A DNA stretch of 44,312 bases from Eubacterium sp. (GTDB lineage Bacteria; Bacillota; Clostridia; Lachnospirales; Lachnospiraceae): assembly GCA_017634475.1 (NCBI GenBank), contig JAGBNH010000101.1:1-44312 (forward strand). Reading direction: 5' to 3'. Shown one piece after another: positions 1 to 9,400 of the stretch. The notes beneath the pieces are model-generated. The model worked only from the letters and a program-made list of their open reading frames with translations. It was not told the origin of the DNA and searched no databases. The position numbers were made by a program, and so were the translations under genes. Numbering within the stretch: the stretch's first letter is position 1; the number at the start of each line of letters is the position of its first letter.

Positions 1-269
1 CCCAGATCTCCCAGGACCACATTTCCCGAAACCAGGAGCACACCCTCCGGATCCAGATAATAGGCATTTCCGTCCACCTCGATCATGGAGTCCGTAACGA
101 GATTACCCTCTTCATCACGATAATAGGTTTTCCCATCCTCCATATAGAATCCGGAGGAGGTTTCCTCTGCCATCACTGCCGGTCCTTCGGACATTGCAAT
201 GCCGGACATGGCTGCGGCCCCCACAGCCAAGGCTATGGAGATCCGAAATACATGAAATCTCTTTCTCAT
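1..269 (-). CDS. Secreted wall-binding repeat protein, 5' part only
   Basis: The first 89 codons of a minus-strand gene are visible; the rest lies beyond the left edge. The start ATG (267-269) has a purine-rich GGAAAGG ribosome site about 7 bases upstream. The product begins MRKRFHVFRISIALAVGAAA, a positively charged and then hydrophobic segment that looks like a signal peptide ending near residues 34-36 (VMAEE). After it come short motifs of the type FYMEDGKTYYRDEEGNL and YYLDPEG, the same aromatic/glycine repeat style found in the four other secreted proteins of this window. It lies 52 bases downstream of the Wzz-like gene and probably shares its transcript. The downstream domains, and hence the function, cannot be seen. 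Confidence 0.75.
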   Translation of the reverse strand, partial: MRKRFHVFRISIALAVGAAAMSGIAMSEGPAVMAEETSSGFYMEDGKTYYRDEEGNLVTDSMIEVDGNAYYLDPEGVLLVSGNVVLGDL

Positions 270-321
270 GAATCTGCCTTTCCTTTGTTCTTTTGTTCGC
301 ACCTTTGATCTGCCTGATCCC

Positions 322-1833
322 TTATTTGTTCACGATCCCGACTGCACCCAGCATGTTCACGTTGTTTTCCTTACAGAAGGTCATCAGCTTATCCATATTT
401 CTGAGCCGCGTCTTATGCATGGCTTCTGCCAGGATGACTCCGTCGGCATCCAGCAGCTTCTCTGCATCATCAGAGCTCTTCGGGAAGGCATCCACGGTGC
501 TCAAGCTGATGCCATCCTTCTTTGCCTTTTCTACCAGAGTTTTGATCCCTTCCACCTGATCCAGAGCGCCGGTGCTTACGATCACTGCGTTCTGTACCTC
601 CTGACGCCGGCAGGTTTCTCTCAGAGCCAGATAAAGATAAGCAGGATCTTCCTTATCCTCCGCATCGGGATATTCCGCCTGGTAAAGCTTTCCGGAGATG
701 CCGCTCTTCTTCTTCTCATGAAAGGCTCCCAGCACCTTTACGCCGTAGATCCCGGAGAAGTCCTTCATGAAGAGAAGCTTTCCGGAAAGAAGGTTTGCAA
801 AAAAGATCAGTACAAATGCCACTACCACACCGGCAACGCCGCCGATCAGGAGCATGGGCAGGAGTCTTCGCTTTGTGGGAAGATCCTCCTCTTCCGTTGC
901 CGCTGCCTTCTTCTTTGCCTGTCCCGCAACAACGATCTCGGTCACGGATTCCTCATCGGTTCCGTTCACCAGCATGTTATAGTAAGCGATCTGCATGCTG
1001 TTCAGTTTCTTCAGTGAAGCGTCGATCTTGGCCTGATCATTGGCTACGGCCTGACGCTGAGTCTCTATGGCGGAGTTCAGACCACTGTTATAGTAGTTGG
1101 CCTTGTGCACCTCTCCCAGCTCCAGATGAAGCCCCGGATAGATCTTGGCCAGTTCATCCCCGTAAGCGATAAAGGCTTTCACGATATCATCCGTCAGCGC
1201 TTCCGTTGCCGAAGACTGATATACGGTAAGCAGAAGATAATCATCATAGAAATCCTTGCCTCCGTCATTGATGGAGATCATTTCCGACAGGGATCTTGCA
1301 GTGATATCCAGATTCTTCTGTTCGATCAGATCATCCACCAGACCATTGAAGATCACATAGCAGCGAAGGGCATGGATATAGGAGTTAAAGGAAACCTGAT
1401 CGGCAAAAGCTGCGGTATCCCCCACGCCCTGTTCGCGGATCACACGGAACTCCAGATAGAGTGCATTGAAATCATAGGGTTCCATGGTGAGATAAAGGGA
1501 GTTCTCCATATAATCCCGCTTCATCTCACGTCCCTGATACCATGCGTAGGTATCCAGCACGTCCTTCAGGGCATTTCCCTTCAGCGTCTCTTCGCATTCC
1601 TTCCGGGTAAAGGTCTTCACCTCTACCTCATCCTGGGCCAGATATGCGGCGTACTCTTCCGCCTTCTTCTTCTTTTCCTCTGCCGCTGCGATCTCTTTGT
1701 CTACATTCTGATTATAGGAAACCGTACTTCTCCATCCACCGACTGCTCCCAGGATCCCCACCAGAATGATGAGGAACCAGTAGCGGATCCCGTCGATGAA
1801 CAGTTTTTTCAGTCCCACACTGCGTTTATCCAT
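322..1833 (-). CDS. Wzz/CpsC-like chain-length protein with P-loop-less BY-kinase-like C-terminal domain (copy 1)
   Basis: 503 residues. A membrane segment at about residues 18-34 and a second at about 326-351 flank a long extracytoplasmic alpha-helical region, the layout of Wzz/CpsC polysaccharide co-polymerases, which set chain length and partner a tyrosine kinase. After the second membrane segment, residues ~398-503 look like a shrunken CpsD/BY-kinase fold: ALRETC, then a beta strand (NAVIVSTG), then DADGVILAE, KTRLRNMDKL and a final NVNMLGAVGIV that matches the usual family ending. No Walker A (GKS/T) is present, so ATP binding is unlikely. The start at 1833 has AAGGAG about 6 bases upstream. 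It lies downstream of the phosphoglycosyl transferase gene. A paralogue with the same layout lies at 13238-14611. Family assignment is good; the pseudokinase reading is inference. Confidence 0.8.
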   Translation of the reverse strand: MDKRSVGLKKLFIDGIRYWFLIILVGILGAVGGWRSTVSYNQNVDKEIAAAEEKKKKAEEYAAYLAQDEVEVKTFTRKECEETLKGNALKDVLDTYAWYQGREMKRDYMENSLYLTMEPYDFNALYLEFRVIREQGVGDTAAFADQVSFNSYIHALRCYVIFNGLVDDLIEQKNLDITARSLSEMISINDGGKDFYDDYLLLTVYQSSATEALTDDIVKAFIAYGDELAKIYPGLHLELGEVHKANYYNSGLNSAIETQRQAVANDQAKIDASLKKLNSMQIAYYNMLVNGTDEESVTEIVVAGQAKKKAAATEEEDLPTKRRLLPMLLIGGVAGVVVAFVLIFFANLLSGKLLFMKDFSGIYGVKVLGAFHEKKKSGISGKLYQAEYPDAEDKEDPAYLYLALRETCRRQEVQNAVIVSTGALDQVEGIKTLVEKAKKDGISLSTVDAFPKSSDDAEKLLDADGVILAEAMHKTRLRNMDKLMTFCKENNVNMLGAVGIVNK

Positions 1834-1852
1834 GGTATCTCCTTATGTATAA

Positions 1853-1901
1853 GATCCTTCACTTCGTTCAGGATGACATTGAAAGTTTCGTTCAGGATGA
1901 C
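1853..1901. repeat. REP-like repeat (GATCCTTC...CAGGATGAC), one and a half copies
   Basis: The spacer between the phosphoglycosyl transferase and the Wzz-like gene contains a full copy of a dispersed repeat (1853-1876) and a partial second copy (about 1884-1901). The same family occurs at four other intergenic places in this window. It is imperfectly palindromic in its core (CTTCGCTTCG-like). Confidence 0.75.
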
Positions 1902-1903
1902 AA

Positions 1904-2599
1904 TTATCGTATGACAGCTATAACCGTCCTAACTAATATAACCAAGTCATGAAGAAGTGTAAAGTGTTTTATATCCTTCAGGTTGTACTCCATTTTCTCC
2001 GGGAGGATGTGCTCCACATAGGCCCGGTCCACGGAAAGTCCCAGATCCGTGTACCTCCGGAGGGTCTCGTCCTCATCCCGGTACAGAACACTGGCAGTGG
2101 ATGTGACCCCTGCCGGAAGCAGCAGGGTCGCCCGCCATTCCGGGGCATACTGATGTACATACTCCGGCACCTCCGGCCGGGTTCCGGTAAAGGACATATC
2201 CCCCTTCAGAATGTTGAAGAGCTGGGGCAGTTCATCCAGCCTTAAGTCCCGGATCCTTCTCCCCACCCGGGTGATCCTGGGATCCCGGTCTGCGGTAAGC
2301 TTTGCTCCAAGCTGCTCCGCATCGGTCCGCATGGTTCGGAACTTACAGATACGAAAGTGTCTTCCGAAGGCTGTCACTCTCTCCTGCCGGAAAAAAACCG
2401 GTCCCGGAGAGTCCGTCCGGATCCAGATAGCGATCCCGAACATCACCGGGGCAAGAAGAAGAAGAAGGACAATCGATGCGAAGATATCAAATCCCCGTTT
2501 GAGAAGAAGCCTTCCCCGTCTGCGATATAAGATTTCATAATAAGGCCTCACCTCCGGACACTGAAGCTCCGGCGGCAGATCCTTCCAGGGTACGATCAT
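1904..2599 (-). CDS. Phosphoglycosyl transferase (bacterial sugar transferase, PglC/EpsL type)
   Basis: 231 residues from the preferred ATG at 2599, which has GAGAGG six bases upstream; an in-frame TTG at 2620 has no good ribosome site. It transfers a sugar-1-phosphate from a UDP-sugar to undecaprenyl phosphate, the first membrane step of repeat-unit assembly. Visible landmarks are the KRGFDI start of the domain, a single hydrophobic re-entrant helix (residues ~40-60), SPGPVFFRQERV, the KFRTM motif (86-90), the catalytic Asp-Glu pair in LDELPQL (D122, E123) and GTRPEVPEY. It has only the monotopic catalytic domain, like PglC, and not the extra membrane helices of WbaP. Because PglE-like and PglF-like functions are encoded nearby, a diamino-trideoxy sugar is a plausible substrate, but this is inference. 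Confidence 0.9.
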   Translation of the reverse strand: MIVPWKDLPPELQCPEVRPYYEILYRRRGRLLLKRGFDIFASIVLLLLLAPVMFGIAIWIRTDSPGPVFFRQERVTAFGRHFRICKFRTMRTDAEQLGAKLTADRDPRITRVGRRIRDLRLDELPQLFNILKGDMSFTGTRPEVPEYVHQYAPEWRATLLLPAGVTSTASVLYRDEDETLRRYTDLGLSVDRAYVEHILPEKMEYNLKDIKHFTLLHDLVILVRTVIAVIR

Positions 2600-2644
2600 C
2601 CTAAGCCTCTCTCTTTCCAATCCTACTGTGTGATATCGACCCGG

Positions 2645-2771
2645 TCAGCCATACCTGCCCCGCAGATTATCGCTGATGCCGGTTCCGTCAGTCAAACCTG
2701 CCCTGCAGGTCATCAAATGCCGATTCCGGTCCGCTCAGTCATATCTGACCCGCAGATCATCGCCGATGCCG
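2645..2771. repeat. Degenerate tandem repeat, about 43-47 bp unit
   Basis: Three diverged copies begin at about 2645, 2688 and 2735. Each has a TCAGYCAWAYCTG-like start followed by CCGCAGATYATCGC- and GATGCCG-like blocks. A fourth, more diverged start (TCAGTCAAACG) begins near 2775 and runs into the last codons of the WbpB-type gene. The array fills the spacer between that gene and the phosphoglycosyl transferase. Confidence 0.7.
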
Positions 2772-2772
2772 A

Positions 2773-3849
2773 TCAGTCAAACGTTCCCTGCATATCCGTG
2801 CTGGCGAAATCCGTTAACGGAAGCTTTACCGGGCAACCTTCCTTCATGCTTTTATAAATGGCCAGCACCAGCTCCAGGGCGTTCCGACCGGCCACCGCAT
2901 CCACATAAGGCTCACGATCCTCTTCGATGGCTTCGATCACATCCCGGAAAAGGCTTGTATGTCCATTGCCGTATACATTGCTGGTCTGTTCCTTCAGACC
3001 CTTATTTTCCTTATCTTCGTCCTTCTCATCCATGAAATCCCAGACGTCGATATTATTGGTAGAGGTTCCGCCGATCTTCACGGTTCCGGTCTGGCCGAAG
3101 ACATAGAGGGTCTCCTCCAGATTCCTCGGATAGACATTTACCGTCCCCTCAATGGTGGCAATAGCTCCGTTCTTAAAACGGACAAGCGCCATACCCACGT
3201 CTTCAGCCTCAAGATAAGGATGCTCCACCTGCCGGGTGAGTCCGTATACCGTATCCACCGCATCACCGAAGGTCCATCGCAAAAGATCGATCCCGTGGAT
3301 GCACTGGTTCATCAGCGTTCCGCCATCCTCGGCCCAGGTTCCCCGCCAGGGAGCCTGATCATAATAGTCCTTATTCCGGTTCCACCGGATATGGACAGAA
3401 CCATGGGAGAGGGTCCCGAAACGCCCGTCTTCCAGGGCCTTTCGCATCTTCTGTACCGCCACATTAAAGCGGTTCTGATGACAGGCGCTGACCTTAACGC
3501 CCTTCTTCCTTGAACGACGGATGATCTCCTCCGCATCGGAAATGGACATGGCCATGGGCTTCTCAATGATCACATGAATCCCCCGGTCAATGGCCTCCAG
3601 GGCGATCTCTGCGTGGGATCCGCTTTCCGTCGCGATACTTACCAGCTCCGGCTTCTCCTGATCCAGCAGTTCCTTATAATCCGTATATCTTCTGATCTTT
3701 GGATCCGACTGAAGGCCATGCTTTTCCAGCACCGCATCCATATGCTCCGACAGGACATCGCATACAGCAACGATCTCCAGTCCGTTATTTACAGCAGCCT
3801 TGATATGATTCGTGGAAATACGGCCGCAGCCGATCAACGCATAACGCAT
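2773..3849 (-). CDS. Gfo/Idh/MocA oxidoreductase, WbpB/WlbA-type (UDP-GlcNAc-uronate 3-dehydrogenase)
   Basis: 358 residues from ATG 3849, which has GAGGTG seven bases upstream and lies one base after the stop codon of the preceding gene. An upstream in-frame TTG overlaps that ribosome site and was not chosen. The N-terminal Rossmann fold shows MRYALIGCGRIS and VAVCDV, the family motif EKP lies at 96-98, and the catalytic-region His is in NQCIHGIDLLRW (H185). The CHQNRFNVAVQ and RWNRNKDYYDQAPWRGTW blocks resemble WlbA/WbpB enzymes, which oxidise C3 of UDP-GlcNAc-uronic acid. The upstream partner is a WbpA-type dehydrogenase that would supply the substrate, which strengthens the call. The matching aminotransferase could be one half of the fusion at 19952-22438 (inference). 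The last codons overlap a repeat array. Confidence 0.8.
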   Translation of the reverse strand: MRYALIGCGRISTNHIKAAVNNGLEIVAVCDVLSEHMDAVLEKHGLQSDPKIRRYTDYKELLDQEKPELVSIATESGSHAEIALEAIDRGIHVIIEKPMAMSISDAEEIIRRSRKKGVKVSACHQNRFNVAVQKMRKALEDGRFGTLSHGSVHIRWNRNKDYYDQAPWRGTWAEDGGTLMNQCIHGIDLLRWTFGDAVDTVYGLTRQVEHPYLEAEDVGMALVRFKNGAIATIEGTVNVYPRNLEETLYVFGQTGTVKIGGTSTNNIDVWDFMDEKDEDKENKGLKEQTSNVYGNGHTSLFRDVIEAIEEDREPYVDAVAGRNALELVLAIYKSMKEGCPVKLPLTDFASTDMQGTFD

Positions 3850-3850
3850 G

Positions 3851-5167
3851 TTACAGCACCTCAATATTCTCTCTCGGAGTGATATCTTTCATTACATTTT
3901 TCGTATCAAATATGGCAACGGCATTCTTCTGCACCATGGCATAATCCACATTGTGATGAGCCGCGGTCACCATGACCAGATCATAGCCCCTCACTACCTC
4001 GGGGGTAAGCTCGGGCAGCGACTCACCGCTGACACCATACATATTCTTAAACGAAGGAACCCAGGGATCGAAGTAGGAGACCTCAGCTCCCACCTTCAAC
4101 AGCTCCTTATATACCCGGATCGCCGGACTCTCCCGGTAATCATCGATATCATTTTTATAGGATACGCCCAGCAGCAGGACCTTCGCCCCGTTGATGGCCT
4201 TTTTGTGCCGGTTCAGGATATGCATGGCACGATCCACGCAGTACTCCGGCTGACTGTCATTGATCACCATACTGTTCTCGATCAGCGTGGTATGAAAGCC
4301 GTACTCCCTCGCCTTCCAGGTGAGATAATAGGGATCCAGTGGGATACAGTGTCCTCCCAGCCCCGGTCCCGGATAAAATGCCTGGAAGCCGTAGGGCTTG
4401 GTCTTCGCCGCATCGATAACTTCCCATACGGAAATGCCCATCTCATGACAGAGTCTTCCGATCTCGTTGATGAGACCGATATTGATATTCCGGTAGGTGT
4501 TCTCCAGGATCTTCTCCATCTCTGCAACCGCAGGAGAGGACACGGTGAAGACCTCACCCTCCAGCACTGCACGGTACATGGCAGAGATCACCTCACCGCC
4601 GTCCTTCGTCACAGCGCCTACCACCTTCGGAGTATTTTTTGTTTTATAGATCAGGTTGCCCGGATCCACACGCTCCGGACTGAAGCCCAGATAGAAGTCC
4701 CTTCCGCAGACAAGGCCGCTGCCCTCCTCCAGAAGAGGCTTGATCAGTTCCTCCGTGGTCCCCGGATAGGTGGTGGACTCCAGAACCACCATGGTTCCCT
4801 TCTTCAGATACCTGGAAATAGCCATCGTAGATTCACGTACATAACTGATGTCCGGTTCCTGATGGCTGTCCAGGGGCGTGGGTACACAGATCGCAACAAA
4901 GTCCACATCCCGGATAAAGCTGAAATCGGAGGTAGCACGAAGCTTTCCTGCCTTCACCAGCTCAGCCAGGTCCGAATCCACCACGTCACCGATATAATTA
5001 TGCCCGGCATTTACCATCTCCACCTTGGCGCTCTGTACATCGAACCCAATGGTGGTAAAGCCGGCCTTCGCCTTCTCCACCGCCAGAGGAAGTCCCACAT
5101 AACCAAGTCCCACAACGCCGGCCACCAATGTCCGGTCATTGATCTTCTGCAGCAATTCTTCTTTCAT
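3851..5167 (-). CDS. wbpA: UDP-N-acetylglucosamine 6-dehydrogenase (WbpA-type nucleotide sugar dehydrogenase)
   Basis: 438 residues. It would oxidise C6 of UDP-GlcNAc to the uronic acid with two NAD+, in the cytoplasm. The N-terminal NAD domain has GVVGLGYVGLPLAV (18-30); the central region has FSPERVDPGN and TPKVVGAVT; the catalytic cysteine is C274 in GGHCIPLDPYYL; the C-terminal UDP-binding domain has GVSYKNDIDDYRESPA. The LLQKI..RT start and PYGFQAFYPGPG block favour WbpA over WecC or Ugd. A GGAGG lies about 13 bases before the ATG, inside the end of the preceding glycosyltransferase gene, five bases from its stop. It is followed with almost no gap by the WbpB-type gene, so the two act as a pair. 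Confidence 0.85.
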   Translation of the reverse strand: MKEELLQKINDRTLVAGVVGLGYVGLPLAVEKAKAGFTTIGFDVQSAKVEMVNAGHNYIGDVVDSDLAELVKAGKLRATSDFSFIRDVDFVAICVPTPLDSHQEPDISYVRESTMAISRYLKKGTMVVLESTTYPGTTEELIKPLLEEGSGLVCGRDFYLGFSPERVDPGNLIYKTKNTPKVVGAVTKDGGEVISAMYRAVLEGEVFTVSSPAVAEMEKILENTYRNINIGLINEIGRLCHEMGISVWEVIDAAKTKPYGFQAFYPGPGLGGHCIPLDPYYLTWKAREYGFHTTLIENSMVINDSQPEYCVDRAMHILNRHKKAINGAKVLLLGVSYKNDIDDYRESPAIRVYKELLKVGAEVSYFDPWVPSFKNMYGVSGESLPELTPEVVRGYDLVMVTAAHHNVDYAMVQKNAVAIFDTKNVMKDITPRENIEVL

Positions 5168-5172
5168 GTCCT

Positions 5173-6423
5173 CTATCTTGCCTCCGTGTTAAAAAGCTCC
5201 GCAAAGTCCCGGGCCAGCTTCCGGTAGGAATACTTCTCCTCCGCAGCCCGTCTTCCGTTTCGTCCCATCTGTTCCAGCACTTCCGAAGAAGTAGTTTCCC
5301 ATGTTTCCAGCGCTTTGTCAATCTCCTCCGGCGAATCCGATGGGACCATGACCCCGCACCGGTTCTTCAGGATCAGGTCATCCGGTGTAGAGATGGCGCA
5401 GAGAATAGGTTTCCCTGCCATCATGGAATCAAAGATCTTATTCATGCACATACCGAAACGGTAAAGGGAGGAATTCTTCGCTCCCACGTAGGTTGCGTCA
5501 AACCCCTGCACCAGATTCGGAACCGCAAGCTTGCTTACCTTAGGCAGGAAATATACCTCCTTCAGCTTGAGCTTCTCCGCCTGCCTCATCAGTTTTTCCT
5601 TCTCCACTCCGTCACCCACAAGGACGAAGGATGCTCTGGAGTTCCTCTTCCCTGCACAGGCTGCAGCCTCCAGCAGCACATCCAGCGCATTGGAAATGGC
5701 ATGGCCGCCGAAGTAGCCCACGATAAATCGGTTTCTTTCCCGAAGGCTCGTAAGCAGCTTCGCATGCTCCTCCGGAAGGGGTTCCGGAGCCTGCCACTCC
5801 TCTTCCACGATACCATTGGGAATATGGCAGAATTTCTCCGGCTTCATTCCATGTTCGATCATATAGTCCTTTGCCAGAGGCAGAAGGGAAACCACCCTGT
5901 CACTGTGCCGGTATGCGGAATTCTCTCCCCACTGCATCACGACGCAGAAGGGATTGGACTTAGCCATCCCCCCTACCTCGATCAGCGTGGCCGGCCACAT
6001 GTCGTGGACTTCATGGATCAGCATAGCTCCGGAGGAAAATCTCCGGAGCCGCTGTCCCACAAACGTATCCAGCGGATAGGTAGAGGAAGCGATGATCACA
6101 TCCGGCTTCAGCCGTTTCGCGATACGCTTTGCCCAAAGGAACAGCTTTCCCACGAACTTAGCCATGGTAACCGCCCTTTTCACTCCGTTTCCGCTGTAGG
6201 TATTCGTATGCACCCAGTGATAATGGATCCCGTCGATCATTTCACTTTGCATATCTTTTTGGATCTTTGGATTCTTCACTCTGAGGTGAGAAAAATCCGC
6301 AGCAAGGATATCCACCCGATATCCCATACGCACCCATTCCCGGGCCATATAGTACGGGCGGAATTCCATGCCCATTTCCGGCGAACCGGCATAATGCTCC
6401 AGCATCAGAATCTTTTTTTTCAA
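5173..6423 (-). CDS. GT4-family glycosyltransferase (WbuB-like)
   Basis: 416 residues. The start is a TTG (6421-6423) with GGGAG about nine bases upstream; the first residues (KKKILMLEHYAGSPEMGMEFRPYY) match the usual start of WbuB-like transferases, so the rare codon is preferred over the ATG six codons in. A GT-B fold is indicated by REWVRMGYRVDILAADFSHL at the acceptor side, NRFIVGYFGG (domain junction, ~232), FVLVGDG, and the donor-site region with MMAGKPILCAI and MVPSDSPEEI. It would add a sugar to the lipid-linked repeat unit on the cytoplasmic face. It sits between the giant repeat protein gene and the WbpA-type gene. Eight A residues follow the TTG, a possible slippage run at the start. 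Confidence 0.85.
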   Translation of the reverse strand: MKKKILMLEHYAGSPEMGMEFRPYYMAREWVRMGYRVDILAADFSHLRVKNPKIQKDMQSEMIDGIHYHWVHTNTYSGNGVKRAVTMAKFVGKLFLWAKRIAKRLKPDVIIASSTYPLDTFVGQRLRRFSSGAMLIHEVHDMWPATLIEVGGMAKSNPFCVVMQWGENSAYRHSDRVVSLLPLAKDYMIEHGMKPEKFCHIPNGIVEEEWQAPEPLPEEHAKLLTSLRERNRFIVGYFGGHAISNALDVLLEAAACAGKRNSRASFVLVGDGVEKEKLMRQAEKLKLKEVYFLPKVSKLAVPNLVQGFDATYVGAKNSSLYRFGMCMNKIFDSMMAGKPILCAISTPDDLILKNRCGVMVPSDSPEEIDKALETWETTSSEVLEQMGRNGRRAAEEKYSYRKLARDFAELFNTEAR

Positions 6424-6451
6424 GTGCCGTTACTCCCATGCTTCTTAAGGG

Positions 6452-9400
6452 CTACTGATCGCACATTTTTCCTTCCGCGTCAAACAGATACAGCTTATTG
6501 CCAATGTATCTGTAACCGCGTACGGACCGCCCCTCATTATCAAAATAATACCAGCTTCCGTCAATCTGTTTCCAGCTGTTTACCAGGACCTCGCCGCCGG
6601 AAAGAATGTACACACCAAAGAGATCGATATACCCTTCTGAACAAAGTCCTTTCTCCATGAACATGTATAATTTTCCATTGATGAATGCCGTACCATATTC
6701 CACAGGTGTCCCGTTCACAAAATAGAACCATTGGCCATCCAGATACAGCCATCCATTGTCATGATGGATCTCCTTGATCAGAGCTCCATCGGCACCAAAC
6801 TGATAAACGGAGTCATAGATCGCGTAATAACCGGTGATCCTTCCTTCGGTGGGTGTGATATAATAGGTCTTTGTTCCGATCCGGGTCCAGCCGACTGCAG
6901 CTTTACCGCTGCCATCGAAATAGAACATTTTCCCGTTCTTGTTTACCCAGCCTCTGTTTCCGAGCTCTGCCTGTCCGTTTACTCCAAAATAGTAATAGGA
7001 CTCCCTATAAGACTCTCCGTCCAACTGATCGGCGGCCATGGATCCATCATAATTTATATAATAAATCTTTCCGTCCATCTGAAGGAGCCGATCTTCGGCG
7101 ATCTGTCCATTATATAAATAATACCATTTGCTTCCTGCGGCATACCAGCCATCATCCGGATTTGTCACCGTTTTGGTCAGTTTTCCGGAATCATCCAGCA
7201 GATAAAGCTTGTAATCCGTGTAAACCGCACCTGTCTGCATAATACCTTCTATATCAAAATAGTACCAGCTGTTTCCGATCTTCAGCAGTTCATCCTTCGC
7301 CGCCTTGCCGTCTGCCTTTACATAGAACCAGGAAACCGGATCCCCATAAGCATATCCGTAATACATGTAGGGTTCTCCGTTAACAAGGCGCTTCCATCCG
7401 GGTACAGTATCCTTTTTCCCGTTCTGGCCGACATAATACCCATTTGCAACTTCATTCCTGTATACATTTCCGTAACTTACATAGTAATCTCCGACCCAGC
7501 CGTAGTTTGTTTCGCCGTAATATTCCAGTTCCCCGTCATCCACGCCCCAGTCATCCGTGATCTCTGTTTCCGTGATCACTCCACTGGAATTTGTTCTTAT
7601 CTGATAATACTTGCCGCTGTTGTAATCGCGGCGAACCCAATCTCCTGTCCGCAGGCTTCCGTAATAGTCAAAGGCGTAGGATTTATTCCCGATGGTGATG
7701 GTTTCATTCATTGCCAGTTTTCCGGTTTCCGGCAATACATAGAACCAGGTGCCGTTCATATAGTACCAGCCGCCGGTGACACGCTTCCCGTCACTTCCGA
7801 ATAACATGCTTTCGGAAATGCTGTTTATTTTCATCTTTCCATTGGAATCAAAGTAATAATCCGTACCATTGATGGTGGCAAGACCCTTTACCAAAGCTCC
7901 GTCCTTCACGTAATACCATTTTCCGTTGATCAGGTTCCAGCTGTTATCCTTTGCCTCACCTATATAAATCCCATCATCACCGTATAAATAGTACTTTTTG
8001 TCGATCATCCGGATCCCGGTCTGCATGATTCCGGTAGTATCAAAATAATAATACTTTCCGCCCAGCCGCTGAACACCGGTGACCAGTTCTCCACTGCCCA
8101 GTGCATACCTCCAGTCGCCATCCTGATCGATAAACCATCCGTTTCTTATCAGCGTTCCATCCGCTCTGAAGTAATACATCTTGTCATCGATGGAATATGC
8201 ATCACCCTGTAACAGGGTAGCGTCGGATCTATGGTAATAATACTGATTATCAATGAACTCCCAGCCTTTTTCTTCCACAGGCTTTCCGTTCTTAATACAT
8301 ACGCCGTTCCTTGACGTTCCTACATAATAAATTCCGTCCTTTGTGACCTCTGTGGCAACGCCGTTGGAGGCGGTAAGATAGACCTTATCCCTTGCATAGC
8401 AGAGTGTATTCTTCTGCGCGATCCCGGAATAAAAATAGTAGTCCTTTCCATTCACAGTTTCAACGCCGTCATAAAAGCTTTTTCCATCTTCATCATAATA
8501 CTCGTAGCCGTACCACGTATTGGAAAGAAGTGTTCCCTTTGCGCCAGCCCGGATATACCGTCCATCGTAATATACCCGTCGGTTCTCGGCCATTACGCCT
8601 TTACTGTTAAAATAGTACTTCTCACCCCCAATGGTGGCAATAACACCCTTATACAGACCACCGCCGTAATTGTAGTACCATTTTCCGTCCACCCGAGACC
8701 ACTGTTCATCCGGGAGCAGTACTGCTGTGCCATCAGCCCTGACCAGCCATATCTCCCCATTTTTTTCGAGGGTTCCGCCGGTCATCATCCTGCCGCTCTT
8801 ATCAAAGGCATAATCCTTTGCTCCGATCTTCCGGATACCGGTAACCACGAATCCGTCTTCATCAAAATAATACCATTCCTCTGTTTCGGAAATTAAGTAC
8901 CAGGAATTCGTATACAGCGCTCCGCCTTTTTTCGCCGCGTGATACTTTTCTCTCCATGCGCCGTCGCTGTCCCTGTGGGTCATGGAAAAGAATTCATCGT
9001 CATACATCCGTCCGTTATCCCGGAAAGCATACAGGCTTTTGCCGATGGTAAGGATCTCATTTTGAACAATTTTCCCATCATGGATATAGTACCAGTACTC
9101 TCCTGCCTGATTCCAGCCCTCCTTATCCAACTTCACGGCATATCCGTTCTCATCAGCGCAATAACAGCATTCATCGTCATCATCGTATGTCACGTAATCC
9201 GTCATGATATAACCGGAGTCATAGAAGTAGTAATAATTCTTTCCTATCTTCTGATATCCCCGCTTGGCTGCACAGTCACTTCCATAGTAATACCAGTAAC
9301 CACCGACATTTGCCCATTCGTTTTTGTAAAGCTTACCGCCTTCTTTTGCACGATAATACTTCCATTCCGAGATCTCACTGTCATAAACGGATTCTGACTG

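Noticed and set aside
3848-5227. 459-codon plus-strand frame opposite the WbpA-type gene
   Set aside because: Antisense shadow; the minus-strand enzyme has an intact active site.
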